Positions 46,115-54,541 of a stretch of 64,000 nucleotides of DNA are shown piece by piece. The DNA lies in the NCBI GenBank assembly GCA_902574705.1, contig CACGOM010000002.1, positions 1 to 64,000 on the forward strand, in the 5' to 3' direction. The position numbers and the translations under genes are program-made. Positions within the stretch are counted from its first letter, which is position 1. Every line of letters starts with the position of its first letter. The stretch is from an uncultured Pelagibacteraceae bacterium. Lineage in GTDB: Bacteria; Pseudomonadota; Alphaproteobacteria; Pelagibacterales; Pelagibacteraceae. The notes beneath the pieces were generated by a model. That model saw nothing but the letters and a program-made list of their open reading frames with translations, was not told the DNA's origin and made no database searches.

Positions 46115-47257
46115 TTAAAAGTACTCACTTATCAATTTTGGTATATATTTTTTAAAATTAAAAAATCCTTTATTACAATATTTCCACGCATTCTGATCAA
46201 GATTTCGATAAAGAAATTCTAAATTGTTTATTCCTACAGAATTTAAAAAATCCAAATTTTCTCCAACACAAGGGTACAAAAAATAACTATTTTTTATTGT
46301 TTTTACTTCACTTATATCAATGATATCACTTTCAATAGAATTTTCATTTAAACGTCTTTTTTGGTCTTGAATCAGAGTATTTTTAAAATTTAGTGAATTT
46401 TCACTTATTTGAATATTTCTATTTTTGTTTGTATTAGAAACTAAATAAATTTTTTTAAATTTTTGACTTTTAAAATCGCTAAATTCAAATGATAAACTGT
46501 TATCAAAAATTACTAAATTTTTTTCTTCAAGATTTTTAGGATTATTAAAATTTTTATCAAGAGCTATATGAGTTTTACCAGTTACGATCGGCAATGCTTT
46601 TTCGTTCAACTTGATGTTATTATATCTATTATCCGTAAATTTATTTATATTCCACTCGCTTGCTAAATAATGTTTGCCCTGTGTTTGTATTCCCGCAACC
46701 CACCTCCAACCTAGTGTATTCGAAGCTGCATCGCCATCATATAAATGCTTCATAAAAAATTCTGCTCCTAATTGCCATGGTAATTTTAATGTAAATATCC
46801 AGATACTAGCAAACCACATTCTTGTGTGGTTATGTAAATAATTAAAATTTTTTAGTTCGTTTACCCAATCATTGAAACATTCTATATTAGTATTACCATC
46901 AATAGCATCTAGATATTCTTTTTTTTGTTTGTATTCCTCTCCAATTTTTTTTAATTCTGATAAAAAATCTATCCATACATTCGGTCTTAACTCTAACCAA
47001 CCTTTCCAGTAAGTTCTCCATAAAACTTCTTGAATAAACTTTTCATTCTTAATAAATGAAAATTTTTTTAATGATTTATCAATTAGTTCTAATTCATTAA
47101 TAACTCCATGAGTAATATATGGTGATAGACAGGATACATTTGATCTTTTATTTGGGCCATAATCAAAGTTTCTTTGTTTAGAATAGTCAGAGAGATTATT
47201 TTTTATAAATTGATCTAGTCTCTCAATCGCCGAGGCTCTTGAAGCTATAAAATTCAT
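46115..47257 (-). CDS. Photolyase-like protein with FAD domain at the N-terminus
   Basis: 380 aa. Residues from about 1 to 215 match the photolyase/cryptochrome FAD domain: SCLSPYITHGVINELELI, FIQEVLWRTYWKGWLELRP, NYLHNHTRMWFASIWIFTLK and DGDAASNTLGWRWVAGIQT. The remaining 165 residues alternate beta strands and helices (KNLVIFDNSL, KKIYLVSN, SDIIDISEV). In ordinary photolyases the alpha/beta antenna domain comes before the FAD domain, so this looks permuted or fused to a different domain. Enzymatic activity unproven. Confidence 0.85.
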   Translation of the reverse strand: MNFIASRASAIERLDQFIKNNLSDYSKQRNFDYGPNKRSNVSCLSPYITHGVINELELIDKSLKKFSFIKNEKFIQEVLWRTYWKGWLELRPNVWIDFLSELKKIGEEYKQKKEYLDAIDGNTNIECFNDWVNELKNFNYLHNHTRMWFASIWIFTLKLPWQLGAEFFMKHLYDGDAASNTLGWRWVAGIQTQGKHYLASEWNINKFTDNRYNNIKLNEKALPIVTGKTHIALDKNFNNPKNLEEKNLVIFDNSLSFEFSDFKSQKFKKIYLVSNTNKNRNIQISENSLNFKNTLIQDQKRRLNENSIESDIIDISEVKTIKNSYFLYPCVGENLDFLNSVGINNLEFLYRNLDQNAWKYCNKGFFNFKKYIPKLISEYF

Positions 47258-47261
47258 AATG

Positions 47262-47642
47262 TTATTTTGATTTTTTTTTCTTGAGTCCTAACTTGTCGCT
47301 ATGCCTTAGTCTTAAAATTACAATTGCTGATGCAATTAAAACAATTGCAACTGCTTCATAAACCAGTGCAGAAGCATCCATTTCTTTCCCTTGTAATATT
47401 ATAAATCGCGCCAGCGCAGTAATAGCTATTAGTAGAGGTAAAGTAATACTAATAGATTGTTGACTCCAAAAAACTCTTACCATTGCCATAACCTCTAAGT
47501 AAAGAAACATTAAAAGTAGGTCTGCTAAATTTACAGATTGCTCTAAGATCATCCTTTTTAACTCTATTCCAACAGCGATGACCGTACTAATTAAAATAAT
47601 GCTAAGTAAAATAAATTGTAAATTTTTTGTTATCTTGTCCAT
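47262..47642 (-). CDS. PsiE-like membrane protein
   Basis: 126 aa with four hydrophobic helices; LLLMFLYLEVMAMVRVFW and ITLPLLIAITALARFIILQGKEM resemble the phosphate-starvation-inducible PsiE family, of unknown biochemical role. Its start overlaps the stop of the upstream 150-aa gene by 1 bp. Confidence 0.78.
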   Translation of the reverse strand: MDKITKNLQFILLSIILISTVIAVGIELKRMILEQSVNLADLLLMFLYLEVMAMVRVFWSQQSISITLPLLIAITALARFIILQGKEMDASALVYEAVAIVLIASAIVILRLRHSDKLGLKKKKSK

Positions 47643-48094
47643 TAATCACCTTTTGTAAACGGCAGCCATTTTTCAATTGCTGATTTTGCTGGTCCATCAT
47701 ATGGAATTGAATATGAATTAGTGTTAGTTAAAACCTCAACACCTTTAGAAAATACAAACATAAATAAAATTACAAATACTATTACCATAATTTTAGATGG
47801 ATCATAGTTCTTGGATTTAAATACACTCACTGAACTTTTTTCAGCTTTGTGGAATTGTTTGAAAGTGTAATAAACTGCAAAGATTAAACCAATGTGTGCA
47901 ATAAATGTACCAGCCCAACCAAATGCGAACGTAGTGTAAGAAAAAATATACAAACTAAAGACTGTAGACCAAATAAAACTTAAAACTAATAAAATTTGTA
48001 ATCTAACTGTTTTTGGCAAAGCTCTTAGATCGTTTCTACTATCATCAAATAGTATGTTTGCTGAATCTTTTAACCAATTTTTAATACCTTCCAT
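47642..48094 (-). CDS. Uncharacterised membrane protein
   Basis: 150 aa with about three transmembrane helices (VRLQILLVLSFIWSTVFSLYI; WAGTFIAHIGLIFAVYYTF; IMVIVFVILFMFVFSKGVEVL). Family not recognised. Coupled by a 1-bp overlap to the PsiE-like gene. Confidence 0.75.
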   Translation of the reverse strand: MEGIKNWLKDSANILFDDSRNDLRALPKTVRLQILLVLSFIWSTVFSLYIFSYTTFAFGWAGTFIAHIGLIFAVYYTFKQFHKAEKSSVSVFKSKNYDPSKIMVIVFVILFMFVFSKGVEVLTNTNSYSIPYDGPAKSAIEKWLPFTKGD

Positions 48095-48153
48095 ATTTTA
48101 TGAATAATTTAAAAGTTGATTTATACAAATGACAAATTGTCCTCTTAAAAGCC

Positions 48154-49332
48154 TTATCTTAGCTTATTTTTGTGAAAGTTAATAAATCTTTCAACATTTG
48201 ATTTATTAAAAGTTTTATTTTCCTCAAAGGAAACCTTTTTCATTGAATAAGCCCCACTTTTTGTAACTCGAGATTGAATACTAATATTACCTTTATAAAG
48301 TTTAAGTTTAACTGACCCATTTACTGTATTTCTTTTAAGGTCAACAATTTTTTGAAGTTTAATTCTTTCTTTAGAATACCAATATCCATTATAAATTAAT
48401 TCTGCATATCTAGACATTATCAGATCTTTTTTATGCATTGTTTCTTTATCTAAAGTTACAGACTCAATCGCTCGATGAGCATTTAATAAAAGAGTTCCAC
48501 CTGGTGTTTCATAAACTCCTCTTGATTTTATTCCAATAAATCTATTTTCAACTAAATCCACTCTTCCGATTCCATTTTTTCCAGCCAATTGATTTAATTT
48601 TTCTAGAAGTTTTGCTGGGGAAAGTTTTTTTCCATTTAATCCTATTGGATCACTATTTTTAAAATTTATTGTTACATACATTGGTTTATTTGGAGCTTTT
48701 TCAGGTGAAGTAGTTCTTTGAAAAATAAATTCAGGTGCAGAATTTTTTGGATTTTCTAAAACTTTACCCTCAGTAGAAGTATGAAATAAATTATCATCTA
48801 CAGAAAAAGGTGGCGCTCCTTTCTTATCTTTTGGAATTGGTATGCCATGTTTTTTTGCATACTTAATTAAATCAGTTCTTGATTTTAATTTCCAAATTCT
48901 CCAAGGGGCAATAACTTTAATTTTTGGTCCAAAATAATGATAACCTAACTCAAATCTAACTTGATCATTCCCTTTTCCTGTCGATCCATGTGATACTGCA
49001 AATGCTTTGTATTTTTTTGCAACTTTAATTTGATCTTTTGCAATTAAAGGTCTAGCTATTGAAGTTCCTAACAGGTAAAAACCTTCATATATTGCGTGAC
49101 CTCTAATCATCGGAAAAACATAATCTTTGACGAATGTGTTTTTTAAATCATTAATAATTATTTTTTTGACACCAAGTTTTTTAGCGTTCCTAATAATTTT
49201 TTTTTTATCTAATTCTTGGCCTACATCAGATGTATAGGCAATTACTTCTGCATTATAATTTTCTTGTAACCACTTTAGTATAATAGAAGTATCCAAACCT
49301 CCTGAATAAGCGAGTACAATCTTTTTAGACAT
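48154..49332 (-). CDS. argG: Argininosuccinate synthase
   Basis: ATP-dependent joining of citrulline and aspartate. 392 aa, with the P-loop LAYSGGLDTSIILKWL at the N-terminus, YLLGTSIARPLIAK, SHGSTGKGNDQVRFELG, VIAPWR and the C-terminal GSVKLKLYKGNI. It is 4 bp downstream of the IalB-like gene. Confidence 0.98.
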   Translation of the reverse strand: MSKKIVLAYSGGLDTSIILKWLQENYNAEVIAYTSDVGQELDKKKIIRNAKKLGVKKIIINDLKNTFVKDYVFPMIRGHAIYEGFYLLGTSIARPLIAKDQIKVAKKYKAFAVSHGSTGKGNDQVRFELGYHYFGPKIKVIAPWRIWKLKSRTDLIKYAKKHGIPIPKDKKGAPPFSVDDNLFHTSTEGKVLENPKNSAPEFIFQRTTSPEKAPNKPMYVTINFKNSDPIGLNGKKLSPAKLLEKLNQLAGKNGIGRVDLVENRFIGIKSRGVYETPGGTLLLNAHRAIESVTLDKETMHKKDLIMSRYAELIYNGYWYSKERIKLQKIVDLKRNTVNGSVKLKLYKGNISIQSRVTKSGAYSMKKVSFEENKTFNKSNVERFINFHKNKLR

Positions 49333-49336
49333 TTAT

Positions 49337-49846
49337 TTAAGAGCAATTTTTCTTTGCAGAATTATATGCTTTAGTAAAACCTAAAAGTGAATAGTGATCT
49401 ATTGTTTGCGATCCAGATTTATTATAACCTGTCACCATAATTCTAGATCCTTTTTTTAAAGTTTTGATCATTTTTTTTTCAACTTTACTTTCAGATATCC
49501 ATGCGAAATTCTCTTGAGCTATATCAAATTTATATTTAGATTTACCTGAGGTCGCAGTTATTGAATTTTGATTATTGTATTCATAACCAGAAGTAATACT
49601 TACTTCATCAGAAACTTTGTCATTAGGTCTAAAGCTTACAAAAAGTCTTGCATCTCTCAAATTTTTCTTTGGAGCCTGTAAGACAGGTATGGATTGAGCA
49701 AAACAAACTTTTTTTTCACCATCAATAAAAATAATTGTCTCCCAATCTTTATATTTTCCAATTTTCTTAACCTCTTGTGAAAAAGCCGCTGAATTTAAGA
49801 TCAAAGCTGAGATTAATATAAATATAGCTTTTTTAATTAAGGACAT
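49337..49846 (-). CDS. IalB-like periplasmic protein
   Basis: 169 aa with a signal peptide (MSLIKKAIFILISALILNSAAFSQ). The body resembles the invasion-associated locus B family: KYKDWETIIFIDGEKKVCFAQS, RLFVSFRPND, and a late Cys (KKNCS) that may pair with the first. Family function is unclear and does not imply virulence here. Overlaps the aldo/keto reductase gene by 10 bp. Confidence 0.85.
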   Translation of the reverse strand: MSLIKKAIFILISALILNSAAFSQEVKKIGKYKDWETIIFIDGEKKVCFAQSIPVLQAPKKNLRDARLFVSFRPNDKVSDEVSITSGYEYNNQNSITATSGKSKYKFDIAQENFAWISESKVEKKMIKTLKKGSRIMVTGYNKSGSQTIDHYSLLGFTKAYNSAKKNCS

Positions 49847-50877
49847 GGGTTTGGATAAATTTTTTGTATTTCATTTAAGTCTTTTATAATTTCACTGCTA
49901 AGTTTTATATTTACACTTTCAATATTTTCTTTCAACTGTTCCGTTGTCGTTGCTCCTATTATTACAGATGTCATAAAGGGTTGTATTTCACAAAACTTTA
50001 ATGACATTTGAGTAAAATTTATGTCATATTTTTTTGCTATTTTGAAATATTCCTCAACAGCATTTTCCATATTTGGTTTTTGATATCTTGTCCAAAAGTC
50101 TCCATCACGATCAATTCTTGACCCTTTAGGCATAACCCCATTCCTGTATTTTCCTGTTAAATATCCAGAGGCTAATGGCGAATAAGCTAAGCATCCAATT
50201 TCATCTCTTATTGATATTTCAGCTAAACCAACCTCATAACTTCTATTAAGTAGATTATAAGGATTTTGTATGGACATCATTCTTGGCAAATTAAGTTCTT
50301 TCGAAAGTTGCAGAAATTTACTTGCTCCCCATGGTGTTTCATTTGATAGACCTATATAACGTATTTTTCCTGATTTAATATATTTTTGTAGTTCTATTAA
50401 AACATCTTCAATTTTATTCCACTCATCTTCATTATCATTATGCTGATAACCTAGTCTACCAAACATATTAACATTTCTTTCTGGCCAGTGAAGTTGATAC
50501 AAATCTATATAATCTGTTTTTAACCTTCTAAGACTCCCATTCAAAGCTTCTTCAAGATTTTTTCCTACAAAACTATTCTCACCATTTCGCAAATACTCTC
50601 TTGCAGGTCCCGCAACTTTTGTTGCAAGAACTACTTTGTCTCTTTTTCTTGTTTTTTGAAACCAGTTTCCAATTATAATCTCCGTATGCCCAAAAGTTTC
50701 AGCCTTTGGTGGTACCGAATATAACTCTGCAGTATCCCAGAAATTAACTCCATGATCTAAAGCTAGATCCATTTGCTCGCATCCTTCAATCTCCGAATTT
50801 TGCTCACCCCATGTCATAGTACCGAGACAAATTGTGCTTACTTTTAAGTTAGTGTTGCCTAAATTCTTATAATTCAT
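49837..50877 (-). CDS. Aldo/keto reductase (Tas-like)
   Basis: 346-aa barrel: LGTMTWGEQNSEIEGCEQMD, the catalytic FWDTAELYSVPPK (Asp, Tyr), KVVLATKVAG (Lys) and YIDLYQLHWPERN (His). The longer loops fit the Tas subfamily. Substrate unknown. NAD(P)H-binding end SVIIGATTTEQLKENI present. Confidence 0.94.
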   Translation of the reverse strand: MNYKNLGNTNLKVSTICLGTMTWGEQNSEIEGCEQMDLALDHGVNFWDTAELYSVPPKAETFGHTEIIIGNWFQKTRKRDKVVLATKVAGPAREYLRNGENSFVGKNLEEALNGSLRRLKTDYIDLYQLHWPERNVNMFGRLGYQHNDNEDEWNKIEDVLIELQKYIKSGKIRYIGLSNETPWGASKFLQLSKELNLPRMMSIQNPYNLLNRSYEVGLAEISIRDEIGCLAYSPLASGYLTGKYRNGVMPKGSRIDRDGDFWTRYQKPNMENAVEEYFKIAKKYDINFTQMSLKFCEIQPFMTSVIIGATTTEQLKENIESVNIKLSSEIIKDLNEIQKIYPNPCP

Positions 50878-50947
50878 AATTTTTAAGTATTAATTATTTA
50901 TCTTTTGACAGCTTGAAAATAAACTAAAATATTATTATATAAGGCTA

Positions 50948-51715
50948 ATGGAATTTAATAGAGAAAATATTCTAAATAAATCATCGACTGTAAAAAAAGC
51001 AGTTGTCATGGATGAGGGCTTAAGAGCTTATATGCTAAAAGTTTATAATTATATGGCCTCTGGTGTTTTGTTGACAGGAGTTCTGGCGGCACTATTTTTT
51101 CAATTATCCGGTGGGTATAATATACAAGTCACTAGCCTTGGAATAACGGGTTTAAATTCATTTGGATATGCAATCTTTGCGTCTCCGTTAAGATGGGTGG
51201 TTATGTTAGCACCACTTGCAATAGTTTTTTACATGAGTTTTGGAATAAATAAAATGAGTTCAGCGAAAGCACAGATTGTGTTTTGGATTTTTTCAGCATT
51301 AATGGGGATTTCATTATCATCAATTTTATTAGTTTATACCGGAGAGAGTATTGCCAGAGTATTTTTTATAACTTCGGCGACATTTGGCGCAATGAGTATT
51401 TATGGTTATACTACAAAGAGAGATCTTACAAAATTAGGATCATTTTTATTTATGGGCTTAATAGGAATTATAATAGCTTCGTTGGTAAATTTATTCTTAC
51501 AGTCACCGAAAATGTATTTTGTAATATCAATTTTAGGTGTTTTAATTTTTGTTGGTTTAACAGCTTACGACACTCAAAAAATTAAAAATATGTATGTCTC
51601 ATCTGATAGTGGTGAAGTAATGGGTAAAAAGGCTGTTATGGGCGCATTAACATTATACTTAGATTTTATAAATTTATTTATAATGTTGTTGAGATTATTT
51701 GGTCAAAGAAGATAA
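50948..51715 (+). CDS. Bax inhibitor-1 family membrane protein
   Basis: 255 aa with seven hydrophobic helices. RAYMLKVYNYMASGVLLTGVLAAL at the start and GLTAYDTQKIKNMY near the end are characteristic of BI-1/YccA, often calcium-leak channels. It converges on the DUF2794 gene with a 2-bp spacer. Confidence 0.95.
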   Translation: MEFNRENILNKSSTVKKAVVMDEGLRAYMLKVYNYMASGVLLTGVLAALFFQLSGGYNIQVTSLGITGLNSFGYAIFASPLRWVVMLAPLAIVFYMSFGINKMSSAKAQIVFWIFSALMGISLSSILLVYTGESIARVFFITSATFGAMSIYGYTTKRDLTKLGSFLFMGLIGIIIASLVNLFLQSPKMYFVISILGVLIFVGLTAYDTQKIKNMYVSSDSGEVMGKKAVMGALTLYLDFINLFIMLLRLFGQRR

Positions 51716-51717
51716 GT

Positions 51718-52056
51718 CTAAAGTTTCTTCCAGTTAATATTTTTAAGCAATTCTTTTAAAAGGTATGAATTTTTTACAATTCTTCCCTTTGTATCTGTTA
51801 TGGAGTATTTAAGATTTTTGTTAACTGGCTTGAATGTTTTACAAATATTATAGACGGCGTTTTCTGATGAATTTTTAAAAACACTAAAAGCAACCTGTTT
51901 GCCTGATATTTTTAAACCATAATCTTTCCAAGAACCATTTGATACCATCTTGGCATATAAATCTAAAATTACTTTAAGCTCGTCTTTTTCAAAAAAATAT
52001 TTTTGGTTTTCATTTGATTGTGAATTATTAATTACTAATTTTAAGTGCTTATTCAT
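51718..52056 (-). CDS. DUF2794 protein
   Basis: 112 aa; QKYFFEKDELKVILDLYAKMVSNG, then WKDYGLKISGKQVAFSVFKNSSENAVYNICKTF, matches the alphaproteobacterial DUF2794 pattern. Unknown function. Overlaps the YciB gene by 8 bp. Confidence 0.87.
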   Translation of the reverse strand: MNKHLKLVINNSQSNENQKYFFEKDELKVILDLYAKMVSNGSWKDYGLKISGKQVAFSVFKNSSENAVYNICKTFKPVNKNLKYSITDTKGRIVKNSYLLKELLKNINWKKL

Positions 52057-52600
52057 TTGTTTTATATTTATTAATCAATTTAATTTGAAAAGCAGTAAAT
52101 ATAAACGTAATGGGCAAAAGTCCCCAAACTTTAAAATTTACCCAAAATTCCTCTGATTGAGTGCGCCATACAATTTCATTTAATAATGCTAATGAAAAGA
52201 AAAAGTACATCCATCTAATATTTAAAATTTTCCAACCCTCTTCATTTAGGCTTAAAGCATTACCAAGTATTTTTTTTAGTATTGGTTCATTCGTAAAATA
52301 TTTTCCAAATAAAAGCGCTAAGCCAAATAGAATATTGATTATTGTTGGCTTGATATAAATAAAAACTGGATTATCAAAGTATATTGTTAGTCCTCCGAAG
52401 AATGTTATTAATAAACCGCCTAACAAAGGAATCATTGGAACTCTTTTTTCTAAAAACCAAACTAAAATAACCGCAAGTATCGTTGCTATTATAAATGGAA
52501 TTAATGCAACCTTGATATCTTTCCCACTACTATAATATATGTATAAAAATAGCGCTAGAGGACCAAAGTCTGTGACAAATTTTACAAAAGATTTATTCAC
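52049..52600 (-). CDS. yciB: YciB-family inner-membrane protein (septation protein A)
   Basis: 183 aa, about five transmembrane helices: FVTDFGPLALFLYIYYSSG, FGGLTIYFDNPVFIYIKPTIIN, NIRWMYFFFSLALLNEIVW. Family linked to cell division and envelope integrity. The gene pair with DUF2794 recurs in alphaproteobacteria. Confidence 0.93.
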   Translation of the reverse strand: MNKSFVKFVTDFGPLALFLYIYYSSGKDIKVALIPFIIATILAVILVWFLEKRVPMIPLLGGLLITFFGGLTIYFDNPVFIYIKPTIINILFGLALLFGKYFTNEPILKKILGNALSLNEEGWKILNIRWMYFFFSLALLNEIVWRTQSEEFWVNFKVWGLLPITFIFTAFQIKLINKYKTNE

Positions 52601-52678
52601 TGTGTATTTATTAACAGATTAACAAATCATTAAAATTTTTTCTATTGATTTTTTTTTTCAAATACCCATACTATTAAT

Positions 52679-52999
52679 GTGCCAATTCAAAAAGCAAAAT
52701 TTTCAATCGGTGATGTTGTAAAACATAGACACTTCGATTTTAGGGGTGTTATATATGATGTTGATTTTGAATTTAATAATTCTGAAGAGTGGTACCAATC
52801 AATACCCAAAAATGTAAGACCAAGAAAAGATCAACCATTCTACCACTTACTTGCCGAAAATGAGGAAATTACATATGAGGCATATGTTTCAGAGCAAAAT
52901 TTATTATCTGATGACTCTGGGGAGCCAATTAAGCATCCTTTAATAAATGAGATTTTTAGCGGAAAAAAAGGGTCTAGTTATTTTAAGCCCTCAAATTAA
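52679..52999 (+). CDS. hspQ: Heat shock protein HspQ (hemimethylated-DNA-binding domain)
   Basis: 106 aa starting GTG at 52679: PIQKAKFSIGDVVKHRHFDFRGVIYDVDFEF and DQPFYHLLAENEE, the YccV/HspQ fold. In E. coli HspQ modulates Lon and DnaA stability. Beginning exactly at the conserved AKFSIG region supports the GTG. Confidence 0.92.
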   Translation: MPIQKAKFSIGDVVKHRHFDFRGVIYDVDFEFNNSEEWYQSIPKNVRPRKDQPFYHLLAENEEITYEAYVSEQNLLSDDSGEPIKHPLINEIFSGKKGSSYFKPSN

Positions 53000-53170
53000 T
53001 TAATTAGCCAACATTTAAACACATTTAACCCCAAACAAAGACAAACATTAATAATACATATAATGAATATCTTTGATCAGGAGTTCAAACATTCCCTATT
53101 TATCTCCCTCAGAGCTCTTGATCAAAGTGATTTAAAATATAATTTTCACAAAATATGTTATAAAAAAAAT

Positions 53171-53878
53171 ATGTTTGAGTATTTCAACCCTTACAGAATT
53201 TTTAAGATTAATTCTATTTTACAAAAAATTATTTTTTTTTGTTTTATATTGGTCTTAAGTATAGGTCTTGTTGAGGCTTTATTTCTATCGCCAGAGGATT
53301 ATTTACAAAAAGACTCAGTAAGAATTATGTATGTGCATGTTCCTGCAGCATGGATATCTTTAGGAATATTCTCAACAATAGCATTTTTATCAATTTCAGT
53401 TTTTATTTTTAAAAATAAAAATTTAATTTTAATTTCAAAAAGTTTAGCACCGTCTGGAATACTATTTACTCTTATCGCTTTAGTCACAGGATCAATCTGG
53501 GGAAAACCTACCTGGGGAACATGGTGGGCTTGGGATGCAAGAATTACTTCTATGTTGGTATTATTGATCCTTTACGCTCTTTATCTTTTATCCTTTAGAA
53601 TTTTCAAAGATCAAGTTAGATCGAATAAAATTTCCTCTATGATTGCAATTTTTGGTGCAATAAACATACCTGTAATTAAATTTTCTGTAGATTGGTGGAA
53701 CACATTACACCAACCAGCTTCAATTAGTTTAACTGAAAAATCAGCGATACATTCCTCAATGTTAGTACCACTTGTTATAATGACTGCGGCATTTGCCCTA
53801 TTTTCAGTTTTGATTTTTTTAATGAAATATAATACAGAACTGATAAAAATTAAGAATAAAGGATTAAAAAGACTATGA
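53171..53878 (+). CDS. ccmC: Heme exporter/transfer protein CcmC
   Basis: Delivers heme to CcmE. 235 aa from ATG 53171 (MFEYFNPYRIFKIN), preferred because family members start just before this; the frame also permits ATG 53063, which would add 36 atypical residues. The tryptophan-rich WGKPTWGTWWAWDARITSML and six hydrophobic helices are present, with His residues in VHVPAAW and NTLHQPAS. First gene of the ccm operon; ccmA and ccmB are not here. Confidence 0.94.
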   Translation: MFEYFNPYRIFKINSILQKIIFFCFILVLSIGLVEALFLSPEDYLQKDSVRIMYVHVPAAWISLGIFSTIAFLSISVFIFKNKNLILISKSLAPSGILFTLIALVTGSIWGKPTWGTWWAWDARITSMLVLLILYALYLLSFRIFKDQVRSNKISSMIAIFGAINIPVIKFSVDWWNTLHQPASISLTEKSAIHSSMLVPLVIMTAAFALFSVLIFLMKYNTELIKIKNKGLKRL

Positions 53879-54105
53879 TATCAGATTTAATTTTAATGAA
53901 CGGTTATGGACTTTATGTTTGGTCCGCTTTCGCATTTACATTGTTAGGTTTTTTGAGTCTATATGTCATTATAAGTTTACAGTTAAAAAAAGAGCAAAAA
54001 AGATTTGAAGAAAATTTCTCAGCGCTTACAGACGAAAAATATAACGTTGCAATTAATCAAGAAATTTACAAAGAAATTTTAAAATACTCTGGCTCAAAAA
54101 TTTAA
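53875..54105 (+). CDS. ccmD: Heme exporter protein CcmD
   Basis: 76 aa with one transmembrane helix (YGLYVWSAFAFTLLGFLSLYVII), then a charged coiled segment; the YVWSAFAFT text is typical of CcmD. Longer than many CcmDs. Overlaps ccmC by 4 bp. Confidence 0.88.
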   Translation: MISDLILMNGYGLYVWSAFAFTLLGFLSLYVIISLQLKKEQKRFEENFSALTDEKYNVAINQEIYKEILKYSGSKI

Positions 54106-54117
54106 CTTTAATATTTC

Positions 54118-54540
54118 ATGTATGGGAAAAAAGTTAAATTAAGGATTTTATTTCTCTCTTTAATATTAGCAGTATTAATACTGACTGTTTTCCTAGTTCT
54201 TAAATCTTTAGAAGAAAATGTAGTTTATTTCATTTCTCCATCTGAAATAAAAGAATTAGGAGAAATTGATTATAATAAAAAATATAGGGTTGGTGGAATG
54301 GTAAAAAAAAATTCTGTTAATATGAGCGCAGATTATGTAAAATTTATTATCACTGATTTCAAAAGTGAAATAAGTGTAAAATATTCTGGAGTAATTCCAA
54401 ATCTTTTTATAGAGGAAAAAGGCGTTGTAGCAGAAGGATTCCTTAAGGACAGAAATTTTTTAGAAGCATCAAAAATTTTAGCTAAACACGATGAAAACTA
54501 TATGCCACCAGAGGTTAAAGAAGCATTAAAGGAAAAATAA
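54118..54540 (+). CDS. ccmE: Heme chaperone CcmE
   Basis: 140 aa, N-terminal membrane anchor and an OB-fold periplasmic domain: [45 protein letters not shown] and [13 protein letters not shown]. His124 is the covalent heme ligand by family knowledge and Tyr128 the axial one. Confidence 0.96.
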   Translation: MYGKKVKLRILFLSLILAVLILTVFLVLKSLEENVVYFISPSEIKELGEIDYNKKYRVGGMVKKNSVNMSADYVKFIITDFKSEISVKYSGVIPNLFIEEKGVVAEGFLKDRNFLEASKILAKHDENYMPPEVKEALKEK

Positions 54541-54541
54541 G

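Noticed and set aside
51283..51585. 100-codon plus-strand frame inside the Bax-inhibitor gene
   Set aside because: It is an out-of-frame shadow of a well-matched membrane protein.
53063..53170. 36-residue N-terminal extension of CcmC
   Set aside because: It is not hydrophobic and does not resemble CcmC; ATG 53171 gives the usual N-terminus. It could be a leader peptide but nothing supports that.
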